Positions 8,342 through 17,230 are shown, numbered from the stretch's first letter. The stretch is 64,000 nt of DNA from Vibrio aphrogenes (GCF_002157735.2 NZ_AP018689.1:1273619-1337618); one strand, 5' to 3'. Numbers and translations are program-made. Notes: generated by a model not told the origin, from the sequence alone.

Positions 8342-8776
8342 ATGTCTACTTTTATTTCACTTTGCCCACAATGTGGCGGAAAAAACAAAGTGCCGTATGC
8401 ACGTCTTTCTGATAAAGCCACTTGTGGTCGTTGTCAGTCGCCTCTTTTCGATGGTAAGCCGGTCACTGCAACCTCTGACAACTTTTCCGCTTTGTTAACT
8501 AGTGAGTTGCCTATTATCGTTGATTTTTGGGCTCCCTGGTGTAATCCGTGTGTGGGATTTGCCCCTATTTTTGAAGAGATAGCGGCAGAATTTACCGGCC
8601 AAGCTCGATTTGTAAAAATAGATACCGAATCGCAACAAGAATTAGCAGCAATGTATCAAATTCGTAGCATTCCAACCATCATGGTCTTTAAAGCTGGAAA
8701 AAGAGTGGATTCATTGAATGGTGCCTTACCAAAAGGTCAATTTTTACAATGGTTAAATCAAGCTTTGCTTAAATAG
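8342..8776 (+). CDS. trxC: Thioredoxin 2 (TrxC) with CNPC active site
   Basis: A 144-aa zinc-binding thioredoxin. The N-terminal zinc ribbon has two CxxC pairs (Cys8/Cys11 and Cys28/Cys31), followed by the thioredoxin fold with APWCNPC (Cys67, Cys70). Most TrxC proteins have CGPC, so Asn replaces Gly. The cis-Pro loop (IRSIPTIMVF) is intact. It reduces cytoplasmic disulfides, with zinc-linked redox tuning known for the family. The ATG at 8342 gives a normal start; another ATG two codons upstream is possible. It is divergent from the fabH paralogue. Confidence 0.92.
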   Translation: MSTFISLCPQCGGKNKVPYARLSDKATCGRCQSPLFDGKPVTATSDNFSALLTSELPIIVDFWAPWCNPCVGFAPIFEEIAAEFTGQARFVKIDTESQQELAAMYQIRSIPTIMVFKAGKRVDSLNGALPKGQFLQWLNQALLK

Positions 8777-8799
8777 TCTTCCCTACAAAATCCCCTATT

Positions 8800-8832
8800 A
8801 AGTAGTCTAAAATGCTAATATTTAGACTACTT
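8800..8832. other. Perfect 12-bp inverted repeat after trxC
   Basis: AAGTAGTCTAAA (8800-8811) and TTTAGACTACTT (8821-8832) enclose a 9-nt loop 24 bp after the trxC stop. No T run follows, so it is either a weak terminator or RNA-stabilising hairpin, or an operator for the MFS gene downstream. Confidence 0.5.
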
Positions 8833-8975
8833 GAGTCACTCAATTAACACTTTTCACTATAATCGATTTTATTTATCGTAAAATCAAAAAAAACTCGTTT
8901 TACTTCATCTGATATAAGCCCCATATTCGCCGCAAATCCCCTCATTAAATTATCGATTACTAAACCTTGTGGAGT

Positions 8976-10142
8976 ATGGCGGTGAACGACGTACCTTTAG
9001 CTTCATCCAAATCATCATTTATAATCCCTGTTGCAGCATTGTCTTTATATGCTGTCGCTTCAGGCTATTTGATGAGTTTGATCCCATTAATGCTTAACCA
9101 ATACGGTTTAAGCACGGATGCAGCAAGTTGGTTAGCGAGTGCCTTTTATGCCGGTTTGCTATTAGGTGCAATGTTTATCGAACCAATTGTTGCCAAGGTT
9201 GGTCATCAAAAATCATTTATTATCTTTTTAGTGCTATTTTCATTAACCGTTGTCAGCATGCCACTGGTACCAACGCTTGAAGCATGGCTATTCACACGCT
9301 TTATTGCTGGTATTGCGGTAGCGGGTATTTTCGTAGTAGTAGAATCTTGGCTACTCATCGGTGAAGAAAAAACACGTGCCAAACGTTTAGGTTTGTACAT
9401 GGCGGCCTTATACGGCGGCGGAACCTTAGGTCAATTAGGTATTGGCTTGTTTTCGATGGACAGTGAATGGCCATTTGTCAGCATTTTAGTCTTGCTTGTC
9501 ATTAGTACCTTGATTCTTTGTTTTGGTCGCTGCCAACAACCAGCAGCTGAAAATCATGTGGCTTTAAATGTCAAACAAGTTCTCAAAATGAACAAAGCTG
9601 CAGTGATTGGTTGTATGGTTTCTGGCCTGTTAATTGGTTCAATTTATGGCTTAATGCCGTTAGAGCTACATGATAGAAATGTATCAACATCATCGATTGG
9701 AAGCTTGATGGCGCTATTGGTGATGGGTGCCATGCTGGTACAACCATTGGTCTCATGGTCTAGCCAATTTATGGGTAAAAAGCTATTAATGGGCCTATTT
9801 TGTTTATTAGGTGTATTTGCGATTGGTCTAACAACATTAAGCTCAAGTTTGGTTGTTTTAGCGGTAAGCTTAGTCTTATTAGGTATGGCGGCATTCGCTA
9901 TCTATCCTCTTGCGATTAGCTTAGGTTGTGATGGCTTAGAAGAAAGCTATATTGTATCAGCCACTCAAGTCATGTTACTGGCTTATAGCGTTGGTTCGGT
10001 ACTCGGCCCAGTAGCAGCACAAAGCTGGATGAATAATCCTGAAGGTCTGATTGGCTTTTTGTTTATGATTCTATTAGCCACATCGCTTTATATGTTTGCA
10101 ATGAGCGTGAAACGCAAATCTCACATGGTTGCAGGCAAATAA
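8976..10142 (+). CDS. MFS transporter, 12 membrane spans
   Basis: A 388-aa major facilitator with about 12 hydrophobic segments and a loop GHQKSF between spans 2 and 3 in place of the canonical GxxxDRxGRR. It resembles YcaD-like exporters of unknown substrate. The start is uncertain: the ATG at 8976 is only 2 nt after GGAG, whereas the GTG at 8982 has the same GGAG at about 7 nt and may be the true start. The substrate cannot be told from the sequence. The gene is monocistronic, with a terminator at 10201. Confidence 0.85.
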   Translation: MAVNDVPLASSKSSFIIPVAALSLYAVASGYLMSLIPLMLNQYGLSTDAASWLASAFYAGLLLGAMFIEPIVAKVGHQKSFIIFLVLFSLTVVSMPLVPTLEAWLFTRFIAGIAVAGIFVVVESWLLIGEEKTRAKRLGLYMAALYGGGTLGQLGIGLFSMDSEWPFVSILVLLVISTLILCFGRCQQPAAENHVALNVKQVLKMNKAAVIGCMVSGLLIGSIYGLMPLELHDRNVSTSSIGSLMALLVMGAMLVQPLVSWSSQFMGKKLLMGLFCLLGVFAIGLTTLSSSLVVLAVSLVLLGMAAFAIYPLAISLGCDGLEESYIVSATQVMLLAYSVGSVLGPVAAQSWMNNPEGLIGFLFMILLATSLYMFAMSVKRKSHMVAGK

Positions 10143-10200
10143 GTGCTCTAAGACAATACTTTCCCTTTTCTTTCTAAGATAAGAAATAAAGAGTGTATAG

Positions 10201-10229
10201 ATAGATCAGCGTAATGCTGATCTATTTTA
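10201..10229 (+). terminator. Terminator of the MFS transporter gene
   Basis: Perfect 10-bp stem ATAGATCAGC / GCTGATCTAT with a 5-nt loop, followed by TTTAT, 59 bp after the stop codon. Confidence 0.75.
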
Positions 10230-10264
10230 TCGCATCACTATTAGTTATAGTGCACTATGTTGAT

Positions 10265-10290
10265 AAAAAGAAGGCTCATTGAAGAGCCTT
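10265..10290 (-). terminator. Terminator of queDE
   Basis: On the minus strand AAGGCTC / GAGCCTT (7 bp) with a 6-nt loop is followed by CTTTTT, 25 bp past the queE stop. Confidence 0.75.
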
Positions 10291-10314
10291 ACAACATCAT
10301 ACTGTCTTTAATCG

Positions 10315-10983
10315 TTATGCAATGTTTAAGTATTTATGCGTTTGGATAGATAACCGCCAGTTTCGCTGAATGCATACTTCCATACAAAGCTCAGTTGCTC
10401 GTGGCTTTTGGCTAATAGGTTGTAATGCGATATTGGATTTAGACTCACAGCCAGCGCGCAACAGTAAAGCATCTAGCTGATCAATGTCTTTTTGCGTACC
10501 TACTGGGTGCTTGATTTCATTTGCTCGCTGCAAAGCCGAGTCAAGCACCTCTAATTTACCTTTCATAGCAATTTTAGGTGACACTGTCACCCATGTAGAC
10601 TCTGAACATTGAATCGGCGACGTACCACTGGTCTCAATCTGACATTGACAACCTAGTGCTTCAAAGGCTTCAGTCAAAGGACGCAAATCATAAATACAAG
10701 GTTCGCCCCCGGTAATGACAATGTGTTTAGCGGTATAATGTTGCGTTTGATATAGCGTAATAATGTCATCAACACTAGATTGGCACCAACTTGGGCTATC
10801 ACCTTGTTTAACTATAATATCCTGCAATGACGTTTGATCATGCTCTTCAGCTGTCCACGTCTGCTTTGTATCGCACCAAGCGCATCCAACAGGACACACT
10901 TGAAGACGAATAAACACCGCCGGCACCCCAGTATAGATCCCCTCACCTTGAATGGTTTGGAATATTTCATTGACCTTATACAT
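10315..10983 (-). CDS. queE: 7-carboxy-7-deazaguanine synthase QueE
   Basis: A 222-aa radical SAM enzyme that converts 6-carboxytetrahydropterin to 7-carboxy-7-deazaguanine on the way to preQ1 and queuosine. The cluster motif is CPVGCAWC (Cys30, Cys34, Cys37), a CxxxCxxC spacing; IQGEGIYTG and ITGGEP are further QueE signatures. It lies 13 bp downstream of queD on the same strand, so the two successive pathway enzymes are cotranscribed. Confidence 0.95.
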   Translation of the reverse strand: MYKVNEIFQTIQGEGIYTGVPAVFIRLQVCPVGCAWCDTKQTWTAEEHDQTSLQDIIVKQGDSPSWCQSSVDDIITLYQTQHYTAKHIVITGGEPCIYDLRPLTEAFEALGCQCQIETSGTSPIQCSESTWVTVSPKIAMKGKLEVLDSALQRANEIKHPVGTQKDIDQLDALLLRAGCESKSNIALQPISQKPRATELCMEVCIQRNWRLSIQTHKYLNIA

Positions 10984-10996
10984 AGAATATTCGCCT

Positions 10997-11359
10997 TTAT
11001 TGACCTTGGTAGAGACAGCCTGCTGTACAGGTTTCCTTGATTTCTACTTTACTCAATTGTGGTAGTAGTGGTTTGACTTTGTCCCAAATCCATTTAGCCA
11101 ATACTTCACTCGTTGGGTTTTCTAACCCTGGGATATCATTAAGATAATAATGATCGAGTTGGTCATAAATCGGTGCAAAGACTTTCTTTACATCACCAAA
11201 ATCAATGATCCAACCCGTCGTTGAATCCACCTCACCTTGAATATATAAGCGAACAAAGAATGAATGACCATGCAGACGTCCACATTTATGCCCTTCTGGA
11301 ACGTTAGGTAAATGGTGTGCTGCTTCAAAAATGAAATCTTTGTAAATCTCGCAAGTCAT
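10997..11359 (-). CDS. queD: 6-carboxytetrahydropterin synthase QueD
   Basis: A 120-aa PTPS-family enzyme that makes 6-carboxytetrahydropterin from dihydroneopterin triphosphate in queuosine synthesis. Zinc-binding His residues are visible (FEAAHHLP and LHGHSF), with catalytic Cys26 in [10 protein letters not shown]. It is first in the queDE unit. A 7-bp hairpin-forming repeat lies just before its ATG. Confidence 0.95.
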   Translation of the reverse strand: MTCEIYKDFIFEAAHHLPNVPEGHKCGRLHGHSFFVRLYIQGEVDSTTGWIIDFGDVKKVFAPIYDQLDHYYLNDIPGLENPTSEVLAKWIWDKVKPLLPQLSKVEIKETCTAGCLYQGQ

Positions 11360-11363
11360 GATA

Positions 11364-11394
11364 ATTCGAGCCTTGATAAAAATGGGACTCGAAT
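11364..11394 (-). other. Hairpin-forming repeat in the queD leader
   Basis: ATTCGAG (11364-11370) and CTCGAAT (11388-11394) can pair just upstream of the queD ATG. I could not fit it to a preQ1 riboswitch; it may be a simple leader hairpin or a protein site. Confidence 0.3.
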
Positions 11395-11498
11395 ATATAG
11401 AACAAAATTCTGAATGAAAAGGGGTGAATGCGTAAATAGATCAACATAATGCATTTTGTTTGCTATGATGCGCCACTATTTTCCACGTGAGATTGATG

Positions 11499-11678
11499 AT
11501 GAACCGTAAGAAAAAAATTAATTCGATTTTAAAGAAGCGCTTAAAAAAGCAAAATTCGAAACTTCACACCTCTAACAAACCCAAATATATCTCTAAAGCA
11601 GAAAGAGAAAAAATGGCATTAGAGGCGCAAGAGTCCGCTTTAACCTCTGATGATGTAACCTTGCCAGAGGAAAAATAA
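11499..11678 (+). CDS. DUF2986 family small basic protein
   Basis: A 59-aa, very Lys/Arg-rich protein (MNRKKKINSILKKRLKKQ) with an acidic tail, matching DUF2986 of vibrios and relatives. The function is unknown; the charge suggests nucleic acid or ribosome contact, which is inference. The frame stays open upstream to a GTG at 11487, but the ATG at 11499 gives the family start and has GTGAG about 8 nt before it. It is divergent from queD and convergent with the NYN gene, 8 bp away. Confidence 0.8.
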   Translation: MNRKKKINSILKKRLKKQNSKLHTSNKPKYISKAEREKMALEAQESALTSDDVTLPEEK

Positions 11679-11686
11679 TCAACGCC

Positions 11687-12160
11687 CTACAATAACAAAG
11701 CCCCATCAATCGATATGTATTCATCGGCGGATTCAATTAATGAGTTCGCCGTTAATCCGGGTACGCCATACACTTCGACTTTTTTTCCATATTTTTGCTG
11801 GATGCGCTGAGCTAACAAATCAAAATCGCCATCACCAGAAGCAATAACAATCACATCCGATATTTCAGCTAATTCAATAGCATCTAAAGCAATGCCGACA
11901 TCCCAATCCCCTTTGGCCGAGCCATCTTGTCTTTGGATAAACGGTTTCAGTTTTACGTCAAAACCAATACCACGCAAAATATTATGAAACTGCTTTTGTT
12001 TCTCATCACTACGCGCGATGGCATAAGCATTAGCCTTAATTAAACGACGATCTTTTAACACATGAGCCCAAAAAGCATTGTAATTAAAGTGGCGTTGGTA
12101 TTGGTCTCGGGTGGTGTAATAAATATTTTGCACATCCACTAAAATGGAAACAGTCTGCAT
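11687..12160 (-). CDS. NYN-domain (PIN-like) protein, LabA/DUF88 type
   Basis: A 157-aa NYN domain: early acidic motif ILVDVQNIYY, middle GDWDVGIALDA, and IASGDGDFDLL, which together form the acidic metal site of PIN-like ribonucleases. It is likely a cytoplasmic RNase or RNA-binding protein, but its target is unknown. The end (GLTANSLIESADEYISID) matches the LabA group. It is convergent with the DUF2986 gene and sits about 37 bp downstream of cutA on the same strand. Confidence 0.85.
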   Translation of the reverse strand: MQTVSILVDVQNIYYTTRDQYQRHFNYNAFWAHVLKDRRLIKANAYAIARSDEKQKQFHNILRGIGFDVKLKPFIQRQDGSAKGDWDVGIALDAIELAEISDVIVIASGDGDFDLLAQRIQQKYGKKVEVYGVPGLTANSLIESADEYISIDGALLL

Positions 12161-12196
12161 ATCAAATTCTACTTAGTTTAAATTATCGAGGTGGCT

Positions 12197-12529
12197 TTAT
12201 GAGTGGCTGCTGGACTGTATCCATTGCAAATACTCAGGAAATCCCGTTTCAATGGGCAACATGATGATTTGTGGCACTTGATAAGAATGATGCTCTAAAA
12301 TAACCTTTTCAACTTCGGCATAATGTCGATGCAAAATTTTAATGATCAACAAAGATTCTTGATCTTGATTCACTTCACCTTGCCATTGGTAATAGCTTGT
12401 TATTGGCATCACTTGAATACAAGCCGCTAACTTAGCTTGTAATAACGCATTGATGATGTTCTGGCGACATTCTTCTTCATTGGTGGTCGATAAAACGATC
12501 GCATACCCTTCTTGAGTTTCCATCTTCAT
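12197..12529 (-). CDS. cutA: CutA1 divalent-cation tolerance protein
   Basis: A 110-aa trimeric CutA1 protein with the family core: AIVLSTTNEEECRQNI, LLQAKLAACIQV, YYQWQGEV and a HSYQVPQII C-terminal segment. It has been linked to copper tolerance, though its biochemical role is unclear. It lies 32 bp downstream of the SgrR-type gene on the same strand and may be cotranscribed with it. Confidence 0.92.
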   Translation of the reverse strand: MKMETQEGYAIVLSTTNEEECRQNIINALLQAKLAACIQVMPITSYYQWQGEVNQDQESLLIIKILHRHYAEVEKVILEHHSYQVPQIIMLPIETGFPEYLQWIQSSSHS

Positions 12530-12561
12530 TCTCCCCCTGATTTCTTATTAGTGTAGAGTGA

Positions 12562-14259
12562 TTATTCTGGTTTCACCCAGACCTGGCTAAAATCAAACCA
12601 ACCTAAAGCGTTACAGCTCGCATTTTGTAACGACCCGCACTGTTCTTGACTCACTCCTAGCCAACAGTGGAACATCGGAATTAATTGATAACTTTGAACT
12701 AATTGTTTTGCCAACTCTTTTGCAGGGAACACTTGATTAGGTTGAGAACGCCAATCAGATACCATCGACTTCCATTGGGCAAAATTTTCAGGTGTGCTCA
12801 TGATATCAATATCGCTATATCCTAATAGCCAGCCCGACAAAGCATCTTTACGATTATTGGCCAGCCCCATTGGTTTTAACCAAAGATCAATCTCATCAGG
12901 ATTATCTATGGTTAGCTCGTACTTCACAGTTTTAACACCAATATTATCTTCTTTTAATAATGCTTTAATTGCTTGAATAACATAAGGAAATAAAGGGTGC
13001 ATGCCATGATAAGCGATGGTTAATGCCTTTTTCGTTTCTTGCGCGCTCTCAGGGGGCCTTGGGTTTGTTTCGAGCATCCCACTATGGTGCCAGCCTGGTT
13101 TTAAACCATGAGCATGCAACAAACCTAGCTCAATCACCTTTTGATCGGGAATTTTTCTGAGCAGCGCAAAAGGATTTAATTTTTGTGCCAGATAATGTGC
13201 CCATTGATCATCTTGACCAAGGCCGCTACGACGATTCAGTAAGAGATAAGTACAACCGGGATCAAGCTCCACATCGGTAAATTGCCCTTCCGAGGTAATA
13301 TTATTCGGATGGGTTAAGCTAGGATAAACCATCGAAGAATGCGCTTCATCAATGACCCACACTTCCACTCTTTCAATTAAAGGTCGATAACCAAAATAAT
13401 GTTCAAACGCTTCCAACACTAGCCGCGCATTATCATTTCGAACGACTTTATATGGCCCGGTTCCATTGGGTGTAAGATCAAAACTTTCTTCATCTACTGT
13501 CGCTTGGATAATCTTGGCGGGTGTTTCCGTCAGTAAGAGAGGTAAATAGTAATCGTCTTGAGTTAAAAAGATATCTAAGGTGTTATTTGAGGGTGAATCA
13601 ACCTGCTCAATGTGCTCAAACAGTGTCCATTTTTTCAGTTTTAGAATGCTGTGAATAATATCAAGCATCGTCAGGCGGTCACCATTATGAAATCGAACGC
13701 CTGAACGCAAATAAAAGCGCCAGTGCGTAGGTGATAGCATTTCCCAGTGATGTGCAAGATCAGGCTGCACCGTTTCTTGCTCATCTAATCGGGTTAAACC
13801 ACTGAAAATTTGACGTATGATATGTTGCTCAGAACGGCGTGTAGGCTTATGAGGGTTTAAAGTGGCAAGTTGGCGATAATAAGGCAAACGTATGACTTGT
13901 TGCCCTTCTAAATGGCTAAACCCCAGATAACCTTGAAACACTTGTGTCAGGCGTGCGGGGTCGTTATCTAAGACCGCCAAAGCATGTTCAATTTTACCTT
14001 CCTCTAAGTAACGTTTCGCTAGATTTTCACTGACATCGGCCTTATTTCGTTTAAAAACCAAGCGGGACAATTTTCCGCGTCCCGCCGCAGGGATCCATTC
14101 TATCCAGCCTTCTTCTGCCAGTTTATTCAAAACAATCCGTGTATTACGGCGCGTACAACATAATACATCGGTGAGTTCCTCGAGCTGGATAGCGCAATCT
14201 TCACCTTGGAAATGTTCAAATAGACGTTCAAATTGTGTGCGTAAACGTGGGCTACTCAT
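12562..14259 (-). CDS. SgrR-family transcriptional regulator
   Basis: A 565-aa regulator with an N-terminal winged helix (about residues 1-110, with CTRRNTRIVLNKLAEEGWIEW) and a C-terminal domain like periplasmic peptide-binding proteins (SBP_bac_5), including WRFYLRSGVRFHNGDRLT. This is the SgrR layout. In enterics SgrR senses sugar-phosphate stress and activates the sRNA SgrS; neither an SgrS-like gene nor setA is seen here, so its ligand and targets are unknown. It has no signal peptide and should be cytoplasmic. Confidence 0.88.
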   Translation of the reverse strand: MSSPRLRTQFERLFEHFQGEDCAIQLEELTDVLCCTRRNTRIVLNKLAEEGWIEWIPAAGRGKLSRLVFKRNKADVSENLAKRYLEEGKIEHALAVLDNDPARLTQVFQGYLGFSHLEGQQVIRLPYYRQLATLNPHKPTRRSEQHIIRQIFSGLTRLDEQETVQPDLAHHWEMLSPTHWRFYLRSGVRFHNGDRLTMLDIIHSILKLKKWTLFEHIEQVDSPSNNTLDIFLTQDDYYLPLLLTETPAKIIQATVDEESFDLTPNGTGPYKVVRNDNARLVLEAFEHYFGYRPLIERVEVWVIDEAHSSMVYPSLTHPNNITSEGQFTDVELDPGCTYLLLNRRSGLGQDDQWAHYLAQKLNPFALLRKIPDQKVIELGLLHAHGLKPGWHHSGMLETNPRPPESAQETKKALTIAYHGMHPLFPYVIQAIKALLKEDNIGVKTVKYELTIDNPDEIDLWLKPMGLANNRKDALSGWLLGYSDIDIMSTPENFAQWKSMVSDWRSQPNQVFPAKELAKQLVQSYQLIPMFHCWLGVSQEQCGSLQNASCNALGWFDFSQVWVKPE

Positions 14260-14359
14260 TAAAGGGGAAACTCAACTATAAAAAGGTAAGAAGTAATTTC
14301 CTATTTTAGCAGCTTTACTAAGAGAAATCTTGCCAACAGCTTGTGATTAATATCATGAT

Positions 14360-14593
14360 TTATTGAATCGCAATGCCTAAAAATTCGGCTAGTTGTTGTA
14401 TTTGTTGCTCATTGTCGAGCGGTAAAGACCATTGGCATTGCATATCATGAGCAGTCACGACATTGGCACCGCGTCCGATGAGCTGTATCGCATCCACTTG
14501 GGCTTGCAAGCTGACACCGGGAAGGGAATGAAATCGCACCACAATATCATGAAGATTGGCAATGATTTTGCCTTGGCTGAAGGTGATGATCAT
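14360..14593 (-). CDS. DUF3389 family small protein
   Basis: A 77-aa protein of a Vibrio family sometimes labelled DUF3389 (start MIITFSQGKIIAN, later IQLIGRGANV). The chosen ATG overlaps the stop of the thioesterase gene as ATGA, a layout that implies translational coupling; a longer frame upstream would run back into that gene. Its role is unknown. Coupling suggests it works with, or is dosed against, the thioesterase. Confidence 0.75.
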   Translation of the reverse strand: MIITFSQGKIIANLHDIVVRFHSLPGVSLQAQVDAIQLIGRGANVVTAHDMQCQWSLPLDNEQQIQQLAEFLGIAIQ

Positions 14594-15009
14594 TTCCGCT
14601 TTTTCACCGCCATGGTGATCCGACTGGTACAAAGCAGACGTTGCTCTTCATCAACAATTTCAATTTGCCAAACTTGAGTCGAGACACCAATATGGATAGG
14701 CCAAGTAGTGCCAGTGACAACGCCATTTCTTTTCGCGCGAATATGATTAGCATTGATATCAAGCCCCACACAATAAGCGTTTTCATCCACACACATATTT
14801 GCTGCCAGCGAGCCGAGCGTTTCCGCGAGAACCACTGATGCCCCACCATGCAACAATCCCATCGGTTGATGCGTAATATTGGAAACCGGCATAGTGGCAG
14901 AAAGGGTATTGTCGGTTATCGCGACATATTCAATATTCAAATGCTCCATCAAGGTATTTTTTGAGGTTGCATTTAAACTTTCTAACGTGACATCTTTTTT
15001 CCAGATCAT
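14590..15009 (-). CDS. Hotdog-fold acyl-CoA thioesterase (MenI/YdiI-like)
   Basis: A 139-aa PaaI/YdiI-type hotdog thioesterase. The motif LLHGGASVVLAETLGS holds the helix with the catalytic Glu, and GLDINANHIR follows. Family members hydrolyse 1,4-dihydroxy-2-naphthoyl-CoA (menaquinone synthesis) or other acyl-CoAs; no men genes adjoin it, so the substrate is open. The stop codon overlaps the next start by four bases (ATGA). Confidence 0.85.
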   Translation of the reverse strand: MIWKKDVTLESLNATSKNTLMEHLNIEYVAITDNTLSATMPVSNITHQPMGLLHGGASVVLAETLGSLAANMCVDENAYCVGLDINANHIRAKRNGVVTGTTWPIHIGVSTQVWQIEIVDEEQRLLCTSRITMAVKKRK

Positions 15010-15146
15010 AATGGCCTTATTGATGTGATTAAACGAATGGTTAACATATTCTCATCTGCCATGATTGCAAGCAAGAATGAACAGATAATTCGTGTGATTG
15101 ATAATATAATGATGAATAACCAATAAGGGATTGTATAAGGTTCTCA

Positions 15147-15965
15147 ATGTCTAGCTCAATACATATACCATTTAAAACAATGATATCCGGTGTAACACTG
15201 ATATCCAGTATAACACTGACAGCCCTATTGACCGCCTGTGCTTCCTCTCCGACAGGTCGTAGTCAAATTATTTTGTTTTCTGAAAGTGACATGGCTCAAT
15301 TAGGAAGTCAGTCTTTTGAGCAAATGAAGCAATCTGAAAAACTCAGTACCGATAAACAACTTAATGCTTATGTTCATTGTGTCGCCGATGCGATCACCAA
15401 ACAAGTGCCGAAACAAGCTAGTTTTGAGCAATGGGAGGTGGTGGTCTTTGATTCCAATCAAGTCAACGCATTTGCTTTACCAGGCGGTAAAATTGGCGTC
15501 TATACCGGTCTATTAAAGGTTGCTACTAATCAAGACCAACTTGCTACTGTTTTAGGGCATGAAGTCGCACATGTATTAGCAAATCATGGCAATGAGCGTA
15601 TGTCTCGTAGCCAAATAACAAACACAGGTTTACAAATCACCGATATCGCCTTATCTGGCAGTGAATATCGCTCTATGACGATGGGAGCTCTCGGTTTAGG
15701 TGTGCAGTATGGCATAACCTTACCTTATGGCAGAACGCAGGAAACCGAAGCGGATATTATGGGGATAGATTTAATGGCCAAAGCCGGATTTGATCCTCAA
15801 CAAAGTATTCAGTTATGGAAGAATATGGCAAAAGCATCGGCAGGAAATCAACCTCCGGAGCTGCTCTCAACGCATCCTTCACATCAATCTCGAATTCAAG
15901 ATCTTACCAAAGAAATCAAGCAATTACCGAAATACACAACCGCAAAGCCGCATTGTCAGCAATAA
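15147..15965 (+). CDS. M48 family zinc metallopeptidase lipoprotein
   Basis: A 272-aa secreted lipoprotein with lipobox LTAC at Cys31, then an M48 domain with HEVAH (His137, Glu138, His141) and a downstream Glu in QETEADIMG as third zinc ligand. It resembles LoiP/YggG-type outer-membrane proteases that deal with misfolded envelope proteins. Ser after the +1 Cys-Ala does not signal inner-membrane retention. It is a single gene, convergent with hutZ, with a hairpin between them. Confidence 0.9.
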   Translation: MSSSIHIPFKTMISGVTLISSITLTALLTACASSPTGRSQIILFSESDMAQLGSQSFEQMKQSEKLSTDKQLNAYVHCVADAITKQVPKQASFEQWEVVVFDSNQVNAFALPGGKIGVYTGLLKVATNQDQLATVLGHEVAHVLANHGNERMSRSQITNTGLQITDIALSGSEYRSMTMGALGLGVQYGITLPYGRTQETEADIMGIDLMAKAGFDPQQSIQLWKNMAKASAGNQPPELLSTHPSHQSRIQDLTKEIKQLPKYTTAKPHCQQ

Positions 15966-16015
15966 CCTCAATCATTGTTTAATTTCATCTAACAAATGCG
16001 ATAAGGTTAGATATA

Positions 16016-16047
16016 CATAAAGGGAAGCAACATCACTTCCCTTTATG
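16016..16047. terminator. Hairpin between the M48 and hutXZ genes
   Basis: Perfect 12-bp inverted repeat CATAAAGGGAAG / CTTCCCTTTATG with an 8-nt loop, between two convergent genes. There is only a short T stretch, so termination is likely but may be weak. Confidence 0.6.
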
Positions 16048-16093
16048 CTGCACTCGGTCGAATCAAGAGTACTCAAGAACTGGCGTGTGGACA

Positions 16094-16639
16094 TTAATCC
16101 GTGATTTTTTTATGTCCTTGCTCTAAGTGAACAAAATCGACTAAATCATCACCGCTAACCTGAAATGCTTGACCAAACCCTTTTACAAATAAACCTTTGA
16201 TTGGCTTCAAGCAAAACAATTTAAAATCTTCAAGTTGGCTTAAACCGCTGACAATCTCACCAAAACGCTGCTCTAATTCAGTGACCACGGCTTGCCATTC
16301 GTCCGTATTTCGCTCAACAAGACTTGCTACCGCATCAAAGGTTAACCTTTTACGGGCAAATAGTTGTTTCGATTGCTCTTCATCCTCAATCAGCATTAAT
16401 GACACTTGAGGGTTTTCCATTAAATTTCTGGCATGGCGAGCAATCTCTGAAATTAATACATAATAACCCGTTTGATGAACCACAAATGGTGCATAGCTAA
16501 CATTCGGCTGACCATTGTGATCCACCGTTGCTAATTGAAGGGTTCGTCTTTCTTGCCTAAACTCCTGAATTTCTGGCCCTAAACGGTTTTGTAATCTTTC
16601 TTTTTTAACATTGTTGTCTACAAGAGATTGAGTTTCCAT
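16094..16639 (-). CDS. hutZ: Haem utilisation protein HutZ
   Basis: A 181-aa split-barrel flavin-reductase-like protein. Family knowledge: HutZ binds haem through a C-terminal His (His170 in V. cholerae) and degrades it; here the tail FVHLEQGHKK has His171 and His176. FARKRLTFDA and FCLKPIKGLFVKGFG are typical of the family. It lies 9 bp after hutX on the same strand, so hutXZ is one unit divergent from tonB. Confidence 0.93.
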   Translation of the reverse strand: METQSLVDNNVKKERLQNRLGPEIQEFRQERRTLQLATVDHNGQPNVSYAPFVVHQTGYYVLISEIARHARNLMENPQVSLMLIEDEEQSKQLFARKRLTFDAVASLVERNTDEWQAVVTELEQRFGEIVSGLSQLEDFKLFCLKPIKGLFVKGFGQAFQVSGDDLVDFVHLEQGHKKITD

Positions 16640-16648
16640 GTATTTGTC

Positions 16649-17158
16649 CTATTCGGTCAGTTCTAATTTCATTTGTTGGAATTTTTCTACTTGATCAGCG
16701 TATAAAACTCGCTTCTCATCGCGGCCAAGATAAATCTTAAAAATGCTGTTGCCATCGCTATCAAAAAAGCCAAAGTAATAACTTTCTTTTCCTCTAAAAG
16801 GTTTTGAAACTAACGCAACGTGAGTAATTAAATCTAAACGTAAGTGACCGTGTAACTCTCCTGATCTTCCCATCAGATTGTAATAACCATGCGCGATTTT
16901 ACCTTTTGGAAATGGCGCTTTTATTTCAAAGATAGAACCAAATGAGTGAACGATGGTGGTGACAGGCCCCCAACCCACAATACTTTCTAAAATTGATTGA
17001 GCGTGATCTCCAGAAATAACGGTCACCATTTCTTTTGGTAATACAGAAATAATCTCCCCTTCACTGACGTTAAAGTTTTGTGCTAATGAGGAAGGTAAGA
17101 TATTCGGATCACTTTCAATAAGCTGACTGACTTTTTGTTGTAACTGAGCCTTTTCCAT
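16649..17158 (-). CDS. hutX: Cytoplasmic haem carrier HutX
   Basis: A 169-aa HutX/ChuX-type protein that takes haem after import and hands it to HutZ. It has the family features: N-terminal helix with IESDPNILPSSLAQNFNVSE, GWGPVTTIVHSFGSIFEIK, GELHGHLRLD and a C-terminal IYLGRDEKRVL. It heads the hutXZ pair and is divergent from tonB across a 158-bp region with Fur-like sequence. hutW, usually first in this operon, is not here. Confidence 0.93.
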   Translation of the reverse strand: MEKAQLQQKVSQLIESDPNILPSSLAQNFNVSEGEIISVLPKEMVTVISGDHAQSILESIVGWGPVTTIVHSFGSIFEIKAPFPKGKIAHGYYNLMGRSGELHGHLRLDLITHVALVSKPFRGKESYYFGFFDSDGNSIFKIYLGRDEKRVLYADQVEKFQQMKLELTE

Positions 17159-17230
17159 TGTGTTTACTCATTTTAATTAATAATTTCATTGAGGGATAAA
17201 CCTAACTGTTGCAAATCATAATTTCACCCA

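Noticed and set aside
11360..11486. preQ1 riboswitch upstream of queD
   Set aside because: Only a single 7-bp hairpin is present; the conserved A-rich tail and pseudoknot bases of preQ1 aptamers were not found.
12562..14359. SgrS-like small RNA or setA next to the SgrR-type gene
   Set aside because: The gap upstream is about 100 bp without a hairpin plus T-run or a ptsG-like seed, and no sugar-efflux gene adjoins.
14432..14849. Antisense frames over the thioesterase and DUF3389 genes
   Set aside because: They lie wholly opposite to well-supported genes, lack SDs and show no family features.
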